Below are positions 36,652 through 45,307 of a stretch of 64,000 nt of DNA, in pieces. Positions within the stretch are counted from its first letter, which is position 1; each line of letters begins with the position of its first letter. Below the pieces are notes generated by a model. It ran no database searches and was not told the origin of the DNA. It saw only the letters and a list, made by a program, of their open reading frames with translations. The translations under genes and the position numbers were made by a program. This DNA comes from Leptospiraceae bacterium (GTDB taxonomy: Bacteria; Spirochaetota; Leptospiria; Leptospirales; Leptospiraceae): positions 310,001-374,000 of the forward strand of contig JABTUZ010000001.1 of the NCBI GenBank assembly GCA_015075105.1, given 5' to 3'.

Positions 36652-37659
36652 TTGTCCGAAAAGGAATTTCAAATACACTTGAGTTATTCTGAGCGTTTTT
36701 TGCTTTTTCAGAGGCAATTTCGTAAAAATTTCATCAAATTTATACAAAAAGGTCATATTAAAATATCTTTATTGTTCGTCCCTCATAGCGAAAAGAACAT
36801 CATCAAAATCGAAATTTCTTATTTTACGGTATTTTTCATATTCTTTTTGGCTATAGCATTATCTGTTGTAAGCATATTTTTAACCATTAAGTTTAACTTT
36901 TTGGATAAGGCAGAGTTGCACCAAGAGGAAGTCAATCAGAATAAAAACCAGTTCTTGCTTTATTACATGATGGCAGAAGAGTTAGAATCTACTTTGAGTA
37001 AGCTGTCCACAAATTCTCACGACCTAAATCAGTTGGCTTGGGAGCAATACCAAAAAGATTCTGTGTTAGAAAATGACTGGATCGAAGCTGAAAGGAAGAT
37101 TTCATCCGAAATAGAAGAGTCTGATTCCAATATGAATCTTTACAGAGAATCTGTAAAAAAAATTTCCATAATAGAGAATAAGTTGAGAAAATTAGTTCCC
37201 GTATTCCAGAACGCTATGGAGTATTTGGATACAAGAGAAAGTATTTTTCAGTCCATGCCGAGAGGAAGACCTCTTCAACCGGGAGTAGGTAGAGTTACTT
37301 CTTCTTTTGGAGACAGATTTGATCCATTTGGTTTTGGTGAGGGGGAATACCACAATGGAATCGACCTAGCGTCCGGAGAAAAAACTCCGATTTACGCAAC
37401 AGCCCCCGGAATCGTAGAGTCTGAAGAATCAGAGGGAGGACTCGGTAAGAGTGTTAGGATTAATCACGAAAACGGGTTTTACACTCTATACGGGCATTGC
37501 TCGGCTATTCTTGTTACTAAAGGAATGCAGGTGCAGAGGGGAGATAAAATAGCTCTCGTGGGTGCAACAGGGAAGGCTACCGGAAATCACTTACACTATG
37601 AAGTTCATATCGGTATGGATCCACCTTTGGATCCTGTAGAATTTATTAATATGGATTAA
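36652..37659 (+). CDS. M23 family metallopeptidase with membrane anchor and coiled coil
   Basis: 335 residues. A membrane helix at about 56-80 is followed by a coiled coil (about 90-175) and the LytM/M23 domain: HNGIDLA, GLGKSVRINH, YGHCSAI and HLHYEVH with the Zn-binding His and Asp. It should cut peptidoglycan cross-links, or activate other hydrolases, in the periplasm. Start is TTG at 36652. Bactofilin in the same region makes a shape-related role plausible. Confidence 0.88.
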   Translation: MSEKEFQIHLSYSERFLLFQRQFRKNFIKFIQKGHIKISLLFVPHSEKNIIKIEISYFTVFFIFFLAIALSVVSIFLTIKFNFLDKAELHQEEVNQNKNQFLLYYMMAEELESTLSKLSTNSHDLNQLAWEQYQKDSVLENDWIEAERKISSEIEESDSNMNLYRESVKKISIIENKLRKLVPVFQNAMEYLDTRESIFQSMPRGRPLQPGVGRVTSSFGDRFDPFGFGEGEYHNGIDLASGEKTPIYATAPGIVESEESEGGLGKSVRINHENGFYTLYGHCSAILVTKGMQVQRGDKIALVGATGKATGNHLHYEVHIGMDPPLDPVEFINMD

Positions 37660-37715
37660 GATTCTTTAAGAAAAAATCCCTTGATTGCAAAAGATAAATT
37701 GAGGCACTAGTAATT

Positions 37716-38639
37716 ATGATAGATAGAATTCCAATTCCAAACCCTTTCGGCTGGGAGGGTCCATCCTCTTTTAGTATTTTAATGATGCTCGCTTTTTTAG
37801 CAGCTTCCTATTTACTTCCGAGGGAGCTAAAAAGAAGGGGGCTTGTTCCTGAAGCATCCGACTGGATTATTTTCCTTGCTATTTTTGGAACTCTTATAGG
37901 TACAAAAGTATTTTTTATTTTTGAAATCTGGGATCAAATATTTGTAGAGCTACCCGGATTTGACGGTAAGTATCTATATCCTCTTACTCATTGGAATGGT
38001 TTTCCAGGACAACCGGGACTTTGGAATTCTCTTTTTTCCGGAGGAGGACTTGTATTCTACGGTGGATTTTTAACCGCAATCCTGTTCATTCTATTGTACT
38101 TTCGAAAAAATAATATGGACTATGGGAATTATTTTGATGCAATGATTCCATCTATGGCGATTGGGTATGCGATAGGGAGATTGGGTTGTTTTGTTTCTGG
38201 TGATGGTTGTTATGGTTTTCAAACAGACTCTCGGATTCCATTACTTGTTTTTGAATTCCACGGCGCTCATCCATCCGGAGTTCCTGTTTGGAATACTCCA
38301 ATCATCGAAGCCTTTGTTTCTTTTCTGTATTTTGTGTATTTTCAGTATTACGCAAAATTTCAGAATTTCAAAAAATGGGGGTTGTTTTCTCAATACTTGA
38401 TTTTCCATGGAATTGCAAGACTTTTAATAGAATTCATGCGTGTGAATAAGGCAGTCATTCCTTTTATAAAACCACCCGAGTTAGTCAATATTCCTGATGC
38501 TTCAGGAAACCCGGCATTTTTAAAAGGATACTACTGGCATGGATTTTCTCAAAGTCAATATATTTCTATTGCACTGATTTTGGTGGGAGCTTTTGCAATC
38601 ATAAAATTTAAATTATATGAAAAAGAAAAATCGGCTTGA
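37716..38639 (+). CDS. lgt: Prolipoprotein diacylglyceryl transferase Lgt
   Basis: 307 residues and seven or more membrane helices. Lgt's signature appears as [18 protein letters not shown], with Arg and Asp/Cys-rich loop, then the [12 protein letters not shown] helix and final conserved [10 protein letters not shown]. It transfers diacylglycerol to the lipobox cysteine of prelipoproteins at the inner membrane, fitting the many lipoproteins here. This is the branch of Lgt with GDGCYG instead of NGE. Confidence 0.85.
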   Translation: MIDRIPIPNPFGWEGPSSFSILMMLAFLAASYLLPRELKRRGLVPEASDWIIFLAIFGTLIGTKVFFIFEIWDQIFVELPGFDGKYLYPLTHWNGFPGQPGLWNSLFSGGGLVFYGGFLTAILFILLYFRKNNMDYGNYFDAMIPSMAIGYAIGRLGCFVSGDGCYGFQTDSRIPLLVFEFHGAHPSGVPVWNTPIIEAFVSFLYFVYFQYYAKFQNFKKWGLFSQYLIFHGIARLLIEFMRVNKAVIPFIKPPELVNIPDASGNPAFLKGYYWHGFSQSQYISIALILVGAFAIIKFKLYEKEKSA

Positions 38640-38807
38640 GATATTTTAAAATTATTACACATCAAAAAAAAGTTTTTGTGTAACTTGCTTTTTCCCGACT
38701 GGATCGATTTTTTGAAAGATTACTATAAATGGCGTACCTGCAAAAAGTCGTTTTTTGAAAAAGCAATTGTTCAAAAAGCCAATAAAAGTGCCATTTTCTA
38801 GCGTTGT

Positions 38808-38830
38808 AAAAAGCCCTGAAAGGGGTTTTT
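38808..38830. terminator. Possible terminator hairpin
   Basis: AAAAAGCCCT and AGGGGTTTTT pair around a GAA loop, with a T-run, about 170 bp after lgt. The 220-bp gap to the next gene holds nothing else I can name. Confidence 0.5.
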
Positions 38831-38891
38831 GTAGTAGCGTCATAAATTTATTTGAAGATTGACTTTTTACGGGACACTTGCATATAGGGTT

Positions 38892-39053
38892 ATGATGCTA
38901 AAAATTTTACGATATATTTTTATTTGTTTTCTATTTATTCTTTTCGTAAACGCGACTTGTCACAGGGGAAGAAACAGGGATTGTCCCCCCGGCCATAGAA
39001 AGCAAGGACTTTGTATCCAAACCGAAATAAACAATCCTTTATCTCCAGCTTAG
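38892..39053 (+). CDS. Very small Cys-containing secreted protein
   Basis: About 53 residues. A hydrophobic helix (ILRYIFICFLFILFVNATC) ends in a possible lipobox Cys, followed by a short basic, Cys-containing tail (RGRNRDCPPGHRKQGLC). AGGG sits close before the tandem ATGs at 38892-38897. It resembles tiny spirochaetal lipoproteins, but such a short gene could also be chance. Overlaps the thioesterase gene by 15 bp. Confidence 0.45.
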   Translation: MMLKILRYIFICFLFILFVNATCHRGRNRDCPPGHRKQGLCIQTEINNPLSPA

Positions 39054-39551
39054 CCTTACATCTTTTTTATCCGGGTTTTTTTCAAAAAAATCTGGTTCTG
39101 GAATAAGGAGTGCTTCTTTGAGCGTAGATGGAACTTCTATAACTTTTTTTTCTGCAAGGTGCACACAAACAAGTCTCATCTGAGCCTGAAATATTGTGTC
39201 TGGAATTTGAAAAATATTTATTTCCTTATCCGATAAATTTATTTTTGGATAGGACTTGGTTATGGATTGATAAATTTTTATACTGCTTTTCTTGCAGGCT
39301 GTAAAATGGGTGACTACGTACAATTTTTCTTCTAAAAATGCGGGTTTTAAATATTTAGAAATTATTTCAGCAACTACAAATACGAAGCCTTCACTCATAA
39401 ATTTTCCGAAACTATAATCTGAGTCTATTAACCCTTGAGAACGACCTCTTTCTAAATATTTTAAATAATTCGGGTGATGAACACCTCCACCCGCATCAAT
39501 ATCTTCAAACGCAACTACCAAAGGGTAGATGTAAACTCTATCAAATTTCAT
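39039..39551 (-). CDS. Hotdog-fold acyl-CoA thioesterase (YbgC/4HBT family)
   Basis: 170 residues. VVAFEDIDAGGGVHHPNYLKYLERGRS is the 4HBT signature: the first Asp-containing loop and the His/Asn before the central helix are as in the family, with the usual Asp as D18 or D20. It should hydrolyse a short acyl-CoA or acyl-ACP thioester in the cytoplasm; YbgC is often linked to the envelope Tol-Pal system. Isolated gene. Confidence 0.85.
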   Translation of the reverse strand: MKFDRVYIYPLVVAFEDIDAGGGVHHPNYLKYLERGRSQGLIDSDYSFGKFMSEGFVFVVAEIISKYLKPAFLEEKLYVVTHFTACKKSSIKIYQSITKSYPKINLSDKEINIFQIPDTIFQAQMRLVCVHLAEKKVIEVPSTLKEALLIPEPDFFEKNPDKKDVRLSWR

Positions 39552-39684
39552 TTTTCTAAATCCTTTTTAGTTTTTTTGACAACTTTTTTTATGATTATCT
39601 TCATTTTCTCTATAAAAAAATCCAAATCAATATTTTAAAATCTGCCGAAATTAGAAACAAGATAAACTGTGTCAGGGGAAAAAA

Positions 39685-40635
39685 ATGGCAAAATATATTA
39701 TATTCTTAGTTTTACTTTTGGAAACTTTTTGCAGTACTACAGAATCTAGTCGCAAAATCAGTGCATCCGGAGATCCGGATGATATTTTCTTTGAGAAAGA
39801 TTCTTCCAAGCCTCAAAAGAAGGAAAGGTCTTTTCGGGACGGAGACGAATCTTCTACTCGATCTATTCAAAATGAATTGGATGAGCCAAACTTGATGGCG
39901 AATAATGATTCAAAAGAAATTCCGCAAAAGAAAGATACCGGGAAATTTGACGAGATTGGGATGTCTTCGTGGTATGGAAAACAATTTCATGGGAAAAAGA
40001 CTGCATCCGGAGAAAGCTACGATAGGTTTAAGTTGACCGCTGCACACAAAACTCTCCCTTTAGGCTCTGTTGTAAGAGTGAGGAATTTAGAAAACGATAA
40101 AGAAGCAGTAGTCACTATTAATGATAGAGGACCGTTTGTAGAAGGAAGGATTATAGATGTGTCTGAAAAAGCAGCTGAAATATTGAATATGAAAGATTCA
40201 GGAGTTGCCAAAGTAGGAATCACACTTGTAAAAAAAGGTGAAGAGAAAAGTGAAGACTCTCTGCAAAAAGATGAAGATTCGGAAGATATAGATGACTCGT
40301 CTTCAGGCTCTTTGGACGACGAAGAAGAAGAGGTTGTCGAGGATTCCAATGAGAGGCCTTATAAATTAAAAACCGATAAATCACCTAAGAGAAAAGTTGC
40401 AACAAAACAAAGCCCAAGAGGTTACACTGTACAAGTTGGTGTGTTTAAAGAAAAAAATCGGGCGATGAAATTTCAGGAATCTTTAAAAGGAGACTACAAA
40501 CAAAAAGTGTACATGTATCCAAGACAAGGAAGTTTCATTGTACAAATCGGAGATTTCCCAAACAGAGAAAAAGCTGAAAGCCTAAGAAATCAGTTAAAAG
40601 AAAATGGGATACCGGCTTTTATTCCAAAAAAATAA
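39685..40635 (+). CDS. RlpA-like lipoprotein with SPOR domain
   Basis: 316 residues. Lipobox ETFC (Cys16), a Ser/Asp-rich linker, then the double-psi RlpA domain (about 92-185: SSWYGKQFHGKKTASGESYD, AAHKTLPLGSVVRV, INDRGPFVEGRIIDVS), an acidic low-complexity stretch and a SPOR domain (about 252-316, YTVQVGVF to GIPAFIP). RlpA proteins are lytic transglycosylases acting on glycan stripped of peptides at septa; SPOR binds such glycan. The active-site Asp of the family (in NDRGPF) and His (AAHKTL) are present. Confidence 0.9.
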   Translation: MAKYIIFLVLLLETFCSTTESSRKISASGDPDDIFFEKDSSKPQKKERSFRDGDESSTRSIQNELDEPNLMANNDSKEIPQKKDTGKFDEIGMSSWYGKQFHGKKTASGESYDRFKLTAAHKTLPLGSVVRVRNLENDKEAVVTINDRGPFVEGRIIDVSEKAAEILNMKDSGVAKVGITLVKKGEEKSEDSLQKDEDSEDIDDSSSGSLDDEEEEVVEDSNERPYKLKTDKSPKRKVATKQSPRGYTVQVGVFKEKNRAMKFQESLKGDYKQKVYMYPRQGSFIVQIGDFPNREKAESLRNQLKENGIPAFIPKK

Positions 40636-40655
40636 TTTTCTGAAAACCTGATGCT

Positions 40656-40694
40656 AAAAAATTCATTGGCAGAAATTCTGCCGATGAATTTTTC
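40656..40694. terminator. Bidirectional terminator
   Basis: AAAAATTCATTGGCAG and CTGCCGATGAATTTTT form a 15-16 bp stem with one mismatch and a 5-base loop, A-rich on one side and T-rich on the other. It lies between the convergent RlpA and DUF486 genes and can serve both. Confidence 0.9.
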
Positions 40695-40706
40695 AAGGTG
40701 AAAAAT

Positions 40707-41063
40707 TTAACCTGAAATTCCCTTGTCTTTGAAAATAAAAAATACAGCTCCTACCATGCAAAGCGCTGCCCATAGATAATCCAAAGAAAGTTTTTCCTTC
40801 ATGTAAAATATTGCAAACGGAAAAAAAATAGTTAGCGTAATCACTTCTTGAATGATCTTTAGTTGTGCAAGATTCATAACACTGTGTCCGATTCTGTTTG
40901 CAGGGACTTGCAAGAGGTATTCAAAAAATGCGATTCCCCAACTTGCAAACACAGCAATGAGCCAGTGTTTATCGGAAAGGCCTTTCAAATGGCCGTACCA
41001 AGCAAAAGTCATAAAAATATTACTACAGCACAATAGTAAAATTGTAGATAGAGATGGATTCAT
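40707..41063 (-). CDS. DUF486/DMT-like small membrane protein
   Basis: About 118 residues from ATG 41063 with four membrane helices: LLLCCSNIFMTFAWYGHLK is the DUF486 signature, then WGIAFFEYLLQVPANRIG, then two more helices ending FIFKDKGISG. Related to EmrE-type small transporters, though no substrate is known for DUF486. A TTG at 41087 would add 8 residues. Confidence 0.8.
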   Translation of the reverse strand: MNPSLSTILLLCCSNIFMTFAWYGHLKGLSDKHWLIAVFASWGIAFFEYLLQVPANRIGHSVMNLAQLKIIQEVITLTIFFPFAIFYMKEKLSLDYLWAALCMVGAVFFIFKDKGISG

Positions 41064-41279
41064 ATATTGTTTACTCTTTTGTTCCAATAATTTTATCGGT
41101 ATTTTAAAATCAAATTAGAATTACCGTAATTTTCACAAGGGGAACGATAGACGAATCGAACTGCAAATAAAAAAACCTTGAAAGTGGAAGTCAGTAACCA
41201 TGAAAATGGATTTTAGCGAACTGATGATTTTTTGGGAAAGAATCGTTTTGTTTAAAAATTTTAGAAACAGGAAAAGAAA

Positions 41280-41654
41280 GTGAATATGAATGTTCAAATT
41301 TTTGTTGTATTAGTTGTTATCGGAATGATTACAGGTGTCATGGGAGGATTACTCGGAATTGGTGGAGCTTTGATCTTAATTCCCTCATTAGTATTTTTTT
41401 TAGGTTTGAACCAACAAGAAGCGATAGGGACAAGTCTTGCAGTATTATTGCCACCCATCGGAATATTTGCAGCATACAATTATTATAAAGCAGGGTACGT
41501 AAAAATAAATTATGCGATGGTACTTGCAGTTACCTTTATGATTGGAAGTTATCTCTCTTCTAAGTTTGCAATTGGAATACCGGAGAGTATAATTAGAAAA
41601 ATTTTTAGTGTCTTATTGATTGTTATTTCTCTAAAAATCTTCTTCTCGAAATAG
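41280..41654 (+). CDS. TSUP/TauE-SafE family, half-size permease
   Basis: 124 residues, four membrane helices. MITGVMGGLLGIGGALILIPSL is the TSUP repeat signature and GTSLAVLLPPIG the second conserved element. Full-length TSUP proteins have two such halves (about 250 residues); here only one is present, so two copies would need to pair. The family exports sulfite, sulfoacetate or related anions. Start GTG 41280 (AGGA 7 bases upstream) or ATG 41286. It lies 36 bp before the rhodanese-thioredoxin gene. Confidence 0.85.
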   Translation: MNMNVQIFVVLVVIGMITGVMGGLLGIGGALILIPSLVFFLGLNQQEAIGTSLAVLLPPIGIFAAYNYYKAGYVKINYAMVLAVTFMIGSYLSSKFAIGIPESIIRKIFSVLLIVISLKIFFSK

Positions 41655-41690
41655 ACTGTAGGGAAAATATTGCAAATAAGGGTGACAATT

Positions 41691-42425
41691 ATGAAAATAA
41701 CAACATTCTCTATAGCTGTATTATTTTTTTTGAATAATTGCAGTGAAGCTAAAAATCAAAATGCAATGAATTTGATACACAACGTGAATGCAATAGAGTT
41801 TAATAATCTTATTCAGTTGGACAATGGGATTGTTTTGGATGTCAGAACTCCGGAAGAAGTTGCTCAAGGAAAAATCAGAAATGCAAGTGTCGTGAACTTT
41901 TATGATAAGGACTTCGAGAAAAAAATTAATTTAATTCAAAAAGACAAACCGATTTATATCTATTGCAGATCGGGAAGTAGAAGTTTGAATGCGTCAAAGA
42001 TTTTGGAGAAGAATGGGTTTACTAAAATTTACAACCTAAGCGGTGGGATTTCAAGCTGGGTGGGTAATGGTTTTTCAGTGGAGAAACCGACACAAATCCA
42101 AGACGACAAAATACAAGAGATGTCACTTGCCGAATTTAATAAAATTATCGAAACAAAAAAATCTGTACTCGTTGACTTTCATACTAAATGGTGTTCTCCC
42201 TGCATTCAAATGGCACCTATCGTAGATGAAGTTTCAAAAGAATACCAAAAGAATTTGACTGTAATTAGAATCGACATTGATAAGAGCAAAGAACTTGAAG
42301 AGGCATACAATATTCAAGGAGTTCCTGTATTTTATATTTTTCGGAATAGAAAAAAAGAATGGGATCATAGCGGACTTATCTCTAAAAAGAATTTAATCGC
42401 AGCAATTGAACGAGTCACTAAATAA
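41691..42425 (+). CDS. Lipoprotein with rhodanese and thioredoxin domains
   Basis: About 244 residues from ATG 41691. Lipobox FFLNNC (Cys17) follows a signal peptide. A rhodanese domain (about 35-130) has Cys92 in YCRSGSRS, and a thioredoxin domain (about 145-244) has WCSPC (Cys168, Cys171). This fused, membrane-anchored sulfurtransferase plus reductase, beside a TSUP permease, suggests periplasmic sulfur-compound handling such as sulfane sulfur transfer and reduction. The pairing is inference; both active sites look intact. AAGGGTGA lies just before the chosen ATG. Confidence 0.88.
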   Translation: MKITTFSIAVLFFLNNCSEAKNQNAMNLIHNVNAIEFNNLIQLDNGIVLDVRTPEEVAQGKIRNASVVNFYDKDFEKKINLIQKDKPIYIYCRSGSRSLNASKILEKNGFTKIYNLSGGISSWVGNGFSVEKPTQIQDDKIQEMSLAEFNKIIETKKSVLVDFHTKWCSPCIQMAPIVDEVSKEYQKNLTVIRIDIDKSKELEEAYNIQGVPVFYIFRNRKKEWDHSGLISKKNLIAAIERVTK

Positions 42426-42518
42426 TTATTTTTTAAATCTCAAAGAAAGAGAATATTCACTTAGAAAAAATATTTAACGGTAAATATATTTGTCGGGGCT
42501 TTCTATTTTTTACACTAC

Positions 42519-42551
42519 TGTAATTTACTTGTAATCTGATTGTATTCTAAT
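42519..42551 (+). promoter_or_regulatory. Three 11-bp direct repeats, Pho-box-like
   Basis: TGTAAT, TGTAAT and TGTATT occur at 42519, 42530 and 42541, each separated by 5 bases, giving an exact 11-bp period. This is the geometry of PhoB boxes (one helical turn repeats). A possible -10 (TATAAA, near 42568-42573) lies about 20 bp further and no -35 is evident, as for activator-dependent pho promoters. The next gene is the porin, 47 bp downstream. Confidence 0.55.
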
Positions 42552-42597
42552 TAAGTCATCGTAGGAATATAAAAATCATAAATAAGGGATTACGAAT

Positions 42598-44301
42598 ATG
42601 ATATTAAACAGGAATTCAAGGAATTTTTTTGTAATTCTAATACTTTTTATTTTTCCGGTAATTAAAATTTTAGGACAAACAAAGCTGATAGATACGAAAG
42701 AAGAGAAAAAAGGAAATCTTCCAAAAAATAGTTTAGAGATTTATGAAGACACAGAAACCGGTCAAGTATTTACAAAGCCGGGCACAAATCGGAAAAAAAT
42801 ACGCATTATCTCTGATTCAGAAATTGAAAAGATAGAGCCATTCCCGAATACTTTAGTCAATCGCCCGTCCAATTTAAAAAATGAAAAACTGACAATTGTG
42901 GGAAGACTTCAAGTACACGGAGTCTCAGGGCAAATTCAATCTGCTTACAACAATGGTCACAGGGATTTTAATTCAGTGGATTGGTCGATTAGAAGAGCAA
43001 GGTTGGGCTTTATGTATGCGGGTGATAAGTGGTGGGGAACTACTATAAACCTCAGGTTAGAAAATGCTTTCGCATCGCCTTATTTGACCCCGGGCAGCAC
43101 AACCTCTGTCTGTGCCGACTCTACATGCTCTACAAAAGCAAACGCACTCACAAGTCAGCCAAGTTTAAAAGATGCGAGAGGGCTTATACAAAATGCTTTT
43201 ATTTATGTAAACCTTCCTTTTCATATCAGGGTAAGTGTTGGTATGATTAATCTACAATTCAATCGAGAGATGCTCATGTCGTCTTCTAATTTTATTGCAT
43301 TAGAAAGAACCTTGATCGCAAATGCTTTGCCTCTTTTTGATAATGGGATTTCGTTTCAGTGGATGCCTCTTGCAGATATTCTTGGCAAAAAATATGAAAG
43401 ATATTTGACCTTGTCGGGAATGATTTCTGATGGGCATGGAGGAGGAGGAAATAATGGATTTGGTAGAAGAATTGACACAACGTATTCCAGAAGTGGAACC
43501 GTTCCGGTAATTATTTCTCCATTATATACAGGTAGAATTCAATACAATGTATTTGGTGGACTGATTAATGAAAATGGAAAAGACCTTGGCTGGCAGGAAG
43601 GAGAAGAGATTTTTCAAAGTGAGATGAAATGGTCTATAGGTGCTGCTATTACAGAAACAAAAAACTACAAGGTGATAGGTTCAAATTTCCCAATAGAAGC
43701 TCAGCCAAGAAATATGGAGACATTGCAACTAACGTCCTATCAGGCAAGCCCGGTGGGCGGGACTACGCCAACTTCATCAGCTAACAGTGCTCTTCTAAAC
43801 ACATCTGTTGACTTCACATCTCAGAATACAAAATCCGGTGCAAACTTAGCGAGAGCCAATATGGGTCTTGTTGCACATAATTATGACACTACTTTTACTT
43901 ATAAACACTTCTATCTAAACGGTGCTATATCCTATTTCTCAGGTGCAGCTTCCAATAATATTAGAAGTCATCATATAACAGTTGGTTACAATATTCCTGT
44001 GCTTGGGAAATGGATTATGCCTGTAGCGAGATACGATTTTTTAAAAGCAGATTTTAATAGAGATGGAAATTATTCTCAAAATGAAATATTCAAACTGTAT
44101 TGGGTTGGTTTAAATTTTTTTGGAGATAGACATTTATTTAAAGCACAATTATTTTTTAATGTAATCAAGGACGAATTGGGCACAAACGCATATAGACAAA
44201 GTTATGATTTGAATAACAACCAAATTTTTTTCCAATTGCAGGGAACTTTTTGGACAGGAGTTACTCCACCGGATAAATTAGAAACGAGAGTAGAAAGATG
44301 A
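42598..44301 (+). CDS. Outer-membrane porin, OprO/OprP-like
   Basis: 567 residues. A signal peptide (about 1-27) and a 60-residue polar N-terminal region precede a beta-barrel pattern of alternating hydrophobic strands (KLTIVGRLQVHGVSGQ, SIRRARLGFMYAGDKWWGTT, YTGRIQYNVFG) ending in FFQLQGTFWTG. RRARLGF and the general strand order resemble phosphate-selective porins O and P. A lipoprotein gene follows 22 bp later and may be co-transcribed. Phosphate selectivity is inferred from family likeness and the upstream repeats only. Confidence 0.8.
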   Translation: MILNRNSRNFFVILILFIFPVIKILGQTKLIDTKEEKKGNLPKNSLEIYEDTETGQVFTKPGTNRKKIRIISDSEIEKIEPFPNTLVNRPSNLKNEKLTIVGRLQVHGVSGQIQSAYNNGHRDFNSVDWSIRRARLGFMYAGDKWWGTTINLRLENAFASPYLTPGSTTSVCADSTCSTKANALTSQPSLKDARGLIQNAFIYVNLPFHIRVSVGMINLQFNREMLMSSSNFIALERTLIANALPLFDNGISFQWMPLADILGKKYERYLTLSGMISDGHGGGGNNGFGRRIDTTYSRSGTVPVIISPLYTGRIQYNVFGGLINENGKDLGWQEGEEIFQSEMKWSIGAAITETKNYKVIGSNFPIEAQPRNMETLQLTSYQASPVGGTTPTSSANSALLNTSVDFTSQNTKSGANLARANMGLVAHNYDTTFTYKHFYLNGAISYFSGAASNNIRSHHITVGYNIPVLGKWIMPVARYDFLKADFNRDGNYSQNEIFKLYWVGLNFFGDRHLFKAQLFFNVIKDELGTNAYRQSYDLNNNQIFFQLQGTFWTGVTPPDKLETRVER

Positions 44302-44323
44302 AAAAATTTCAAGGAAACCTAAT

Positions 44324-44872
44324 ATGAAAAACTATATTCAAAATATTTTTATTTGCACAATCCTTGCTTTGGTTACCAATTGTGCGTACATTCAATCGAA
44401 CAAAGAAGATTCGAGAGGAGCATTGATTTTTTCTATTTTGCAGAACTCTCAAACTAATTTAACAGAGACTTTAAGATCGGTGGTGTATATTGCTAAAGTA
44501 GATCCTGCAACATTTCAAGGGAAATGTGTTGATTCATTTTATGGAGCCATGACGGCTACCAATTACTACGACTTAAATTATAAAGCTCTCATGGATTCTG
44601 TTTCTACAAATCGAGCTTCCGCAGTGGCTAAGGCTTATGCGACATCAAGTAGTTGTAACCATCTTGGATTTTCTGGACTTGGGGCAGAACAAGCAACAGA
44701 CAATAGTGTAAAATTTAAAGCATATTTTTGCGATGCTTCATATTCTGCTTGTTCTGACAATGCGATTGCAGGAAAAATAAACGGGTCATCTATTATCGGT
44801 AAAGGCTCTGATGGTGTGACAAGAGGCCTTGCTTTTGACTGCTCTTCTAGACCAAACGGATTTTGCTTATAA
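44324..44872 (+). CDS. Cys-containing putative lipoprotein
   Basis: 182 residues. Lipobox LVTNC gives Cys20; six or more further Cys (KCVDSF, SSCNHL, YFCDASYSACSD, DCSSRPNGFCL) suggest disulfides in an exported domain. No domain recognised. It follows the porin by 22 bp and so is probably in its operon, perhaps regulated by the same upstream repeats. Confidence 0.65.
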   Translation: MKNYIQNIFICTILALVTNCAYIQSNKEDSRGALIFSILQNSQTNLTETLRSVVYIAKVDPATFQGKCVDSFYGAMTATNYYDLNYKALMDSVSTNRASAVAKAYATSSSCNHLGFSGLGAEQATDNSVKFKAYFCDASYSACSDNAIAGKINGSSIIGKGSDGVTRGLAFDCSSRPNGFCL

Positions 44873-44897
44873 ATTGGTGGGTTAGTGTAGTTGAATA

Positions 44898-45307
44898 ATG
44901 TGGAGATCCAATTCAGAGGACTGAAAGACTGAGGTCTGAAGGCTGGAATTGTGGAGTTGGAAATCTTTGTCTAATAGGTTTATCTTTTAGGATGAAATTT
45001 TGAGCTTTAGTAGAGTTTTTGAAATTTCGCGTTTAGTGCAGATTTTATACTTTTCGTGTAAAAATGTGGGATCTCCACTCTTTTCAGTAAAGTGCATGTT
45101 TTATACCAATTGTGAACCTTTTATGCAAAAATATGGGAACTCCACTTTTTTGGGGGATTAAAAAAAATTACACCTTTAGTGCAAATTTAGGACTTTTTAT
45201 GTAAAACTGAAGAAAAAATTCTAAAAAACGATAAAATTTTTTTTTTTAAAGCAAACTTTTTTTACCTTATAAATGAGAGCAGAAAAATTTACTTTAAGGA
45301 GAAATTT
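44898..45307 (+). repeat. Dispersed leader repeat, copy A
   Basis: Starts near TGTGGAGATCC and contains, in order, a TTCAGAGGACTGA segment, TTTTAGGATGAAATTTTGAGCTTTAG, and two or three degenerate units of about 45-70 bp. Each unit has AGTGCA, TTTATAC and an A-rich/hairpin/T-rich block. The hairpin arms are GTGG/CCAC at 45066-45078 and ATGG/CCAC at 45133-45145. Then GAAGAAAAAATTC and the T/A-rich block lead to AAGGAGAAATTTATG of the DUF1564 gene. The ribosome site is strong. This leader and the pseudogene fill the gene-free stretch 44873-45780. Confidence 0.85.

Noticed and set aside
38655-38843. 62-codon frame on the minus strand after lgt
   Set aside because: It lies across the hairpin region, has no family resemblance and no ribosome site.
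41088-41279. Possible riboswitch or structured RNA before the TSUP gene
   Set aside because: There is some GC-richer sequence (CAAGGGGAACGATAGACG) but no known motif or convincing stem set.
41200-41283. 27-codon frame starting ATG 41200 upstream of the TSUP gene
   Set aside because: No ribosome site and no recognisable pattern; it runs into the TSUP start, so chance is the simplest view.
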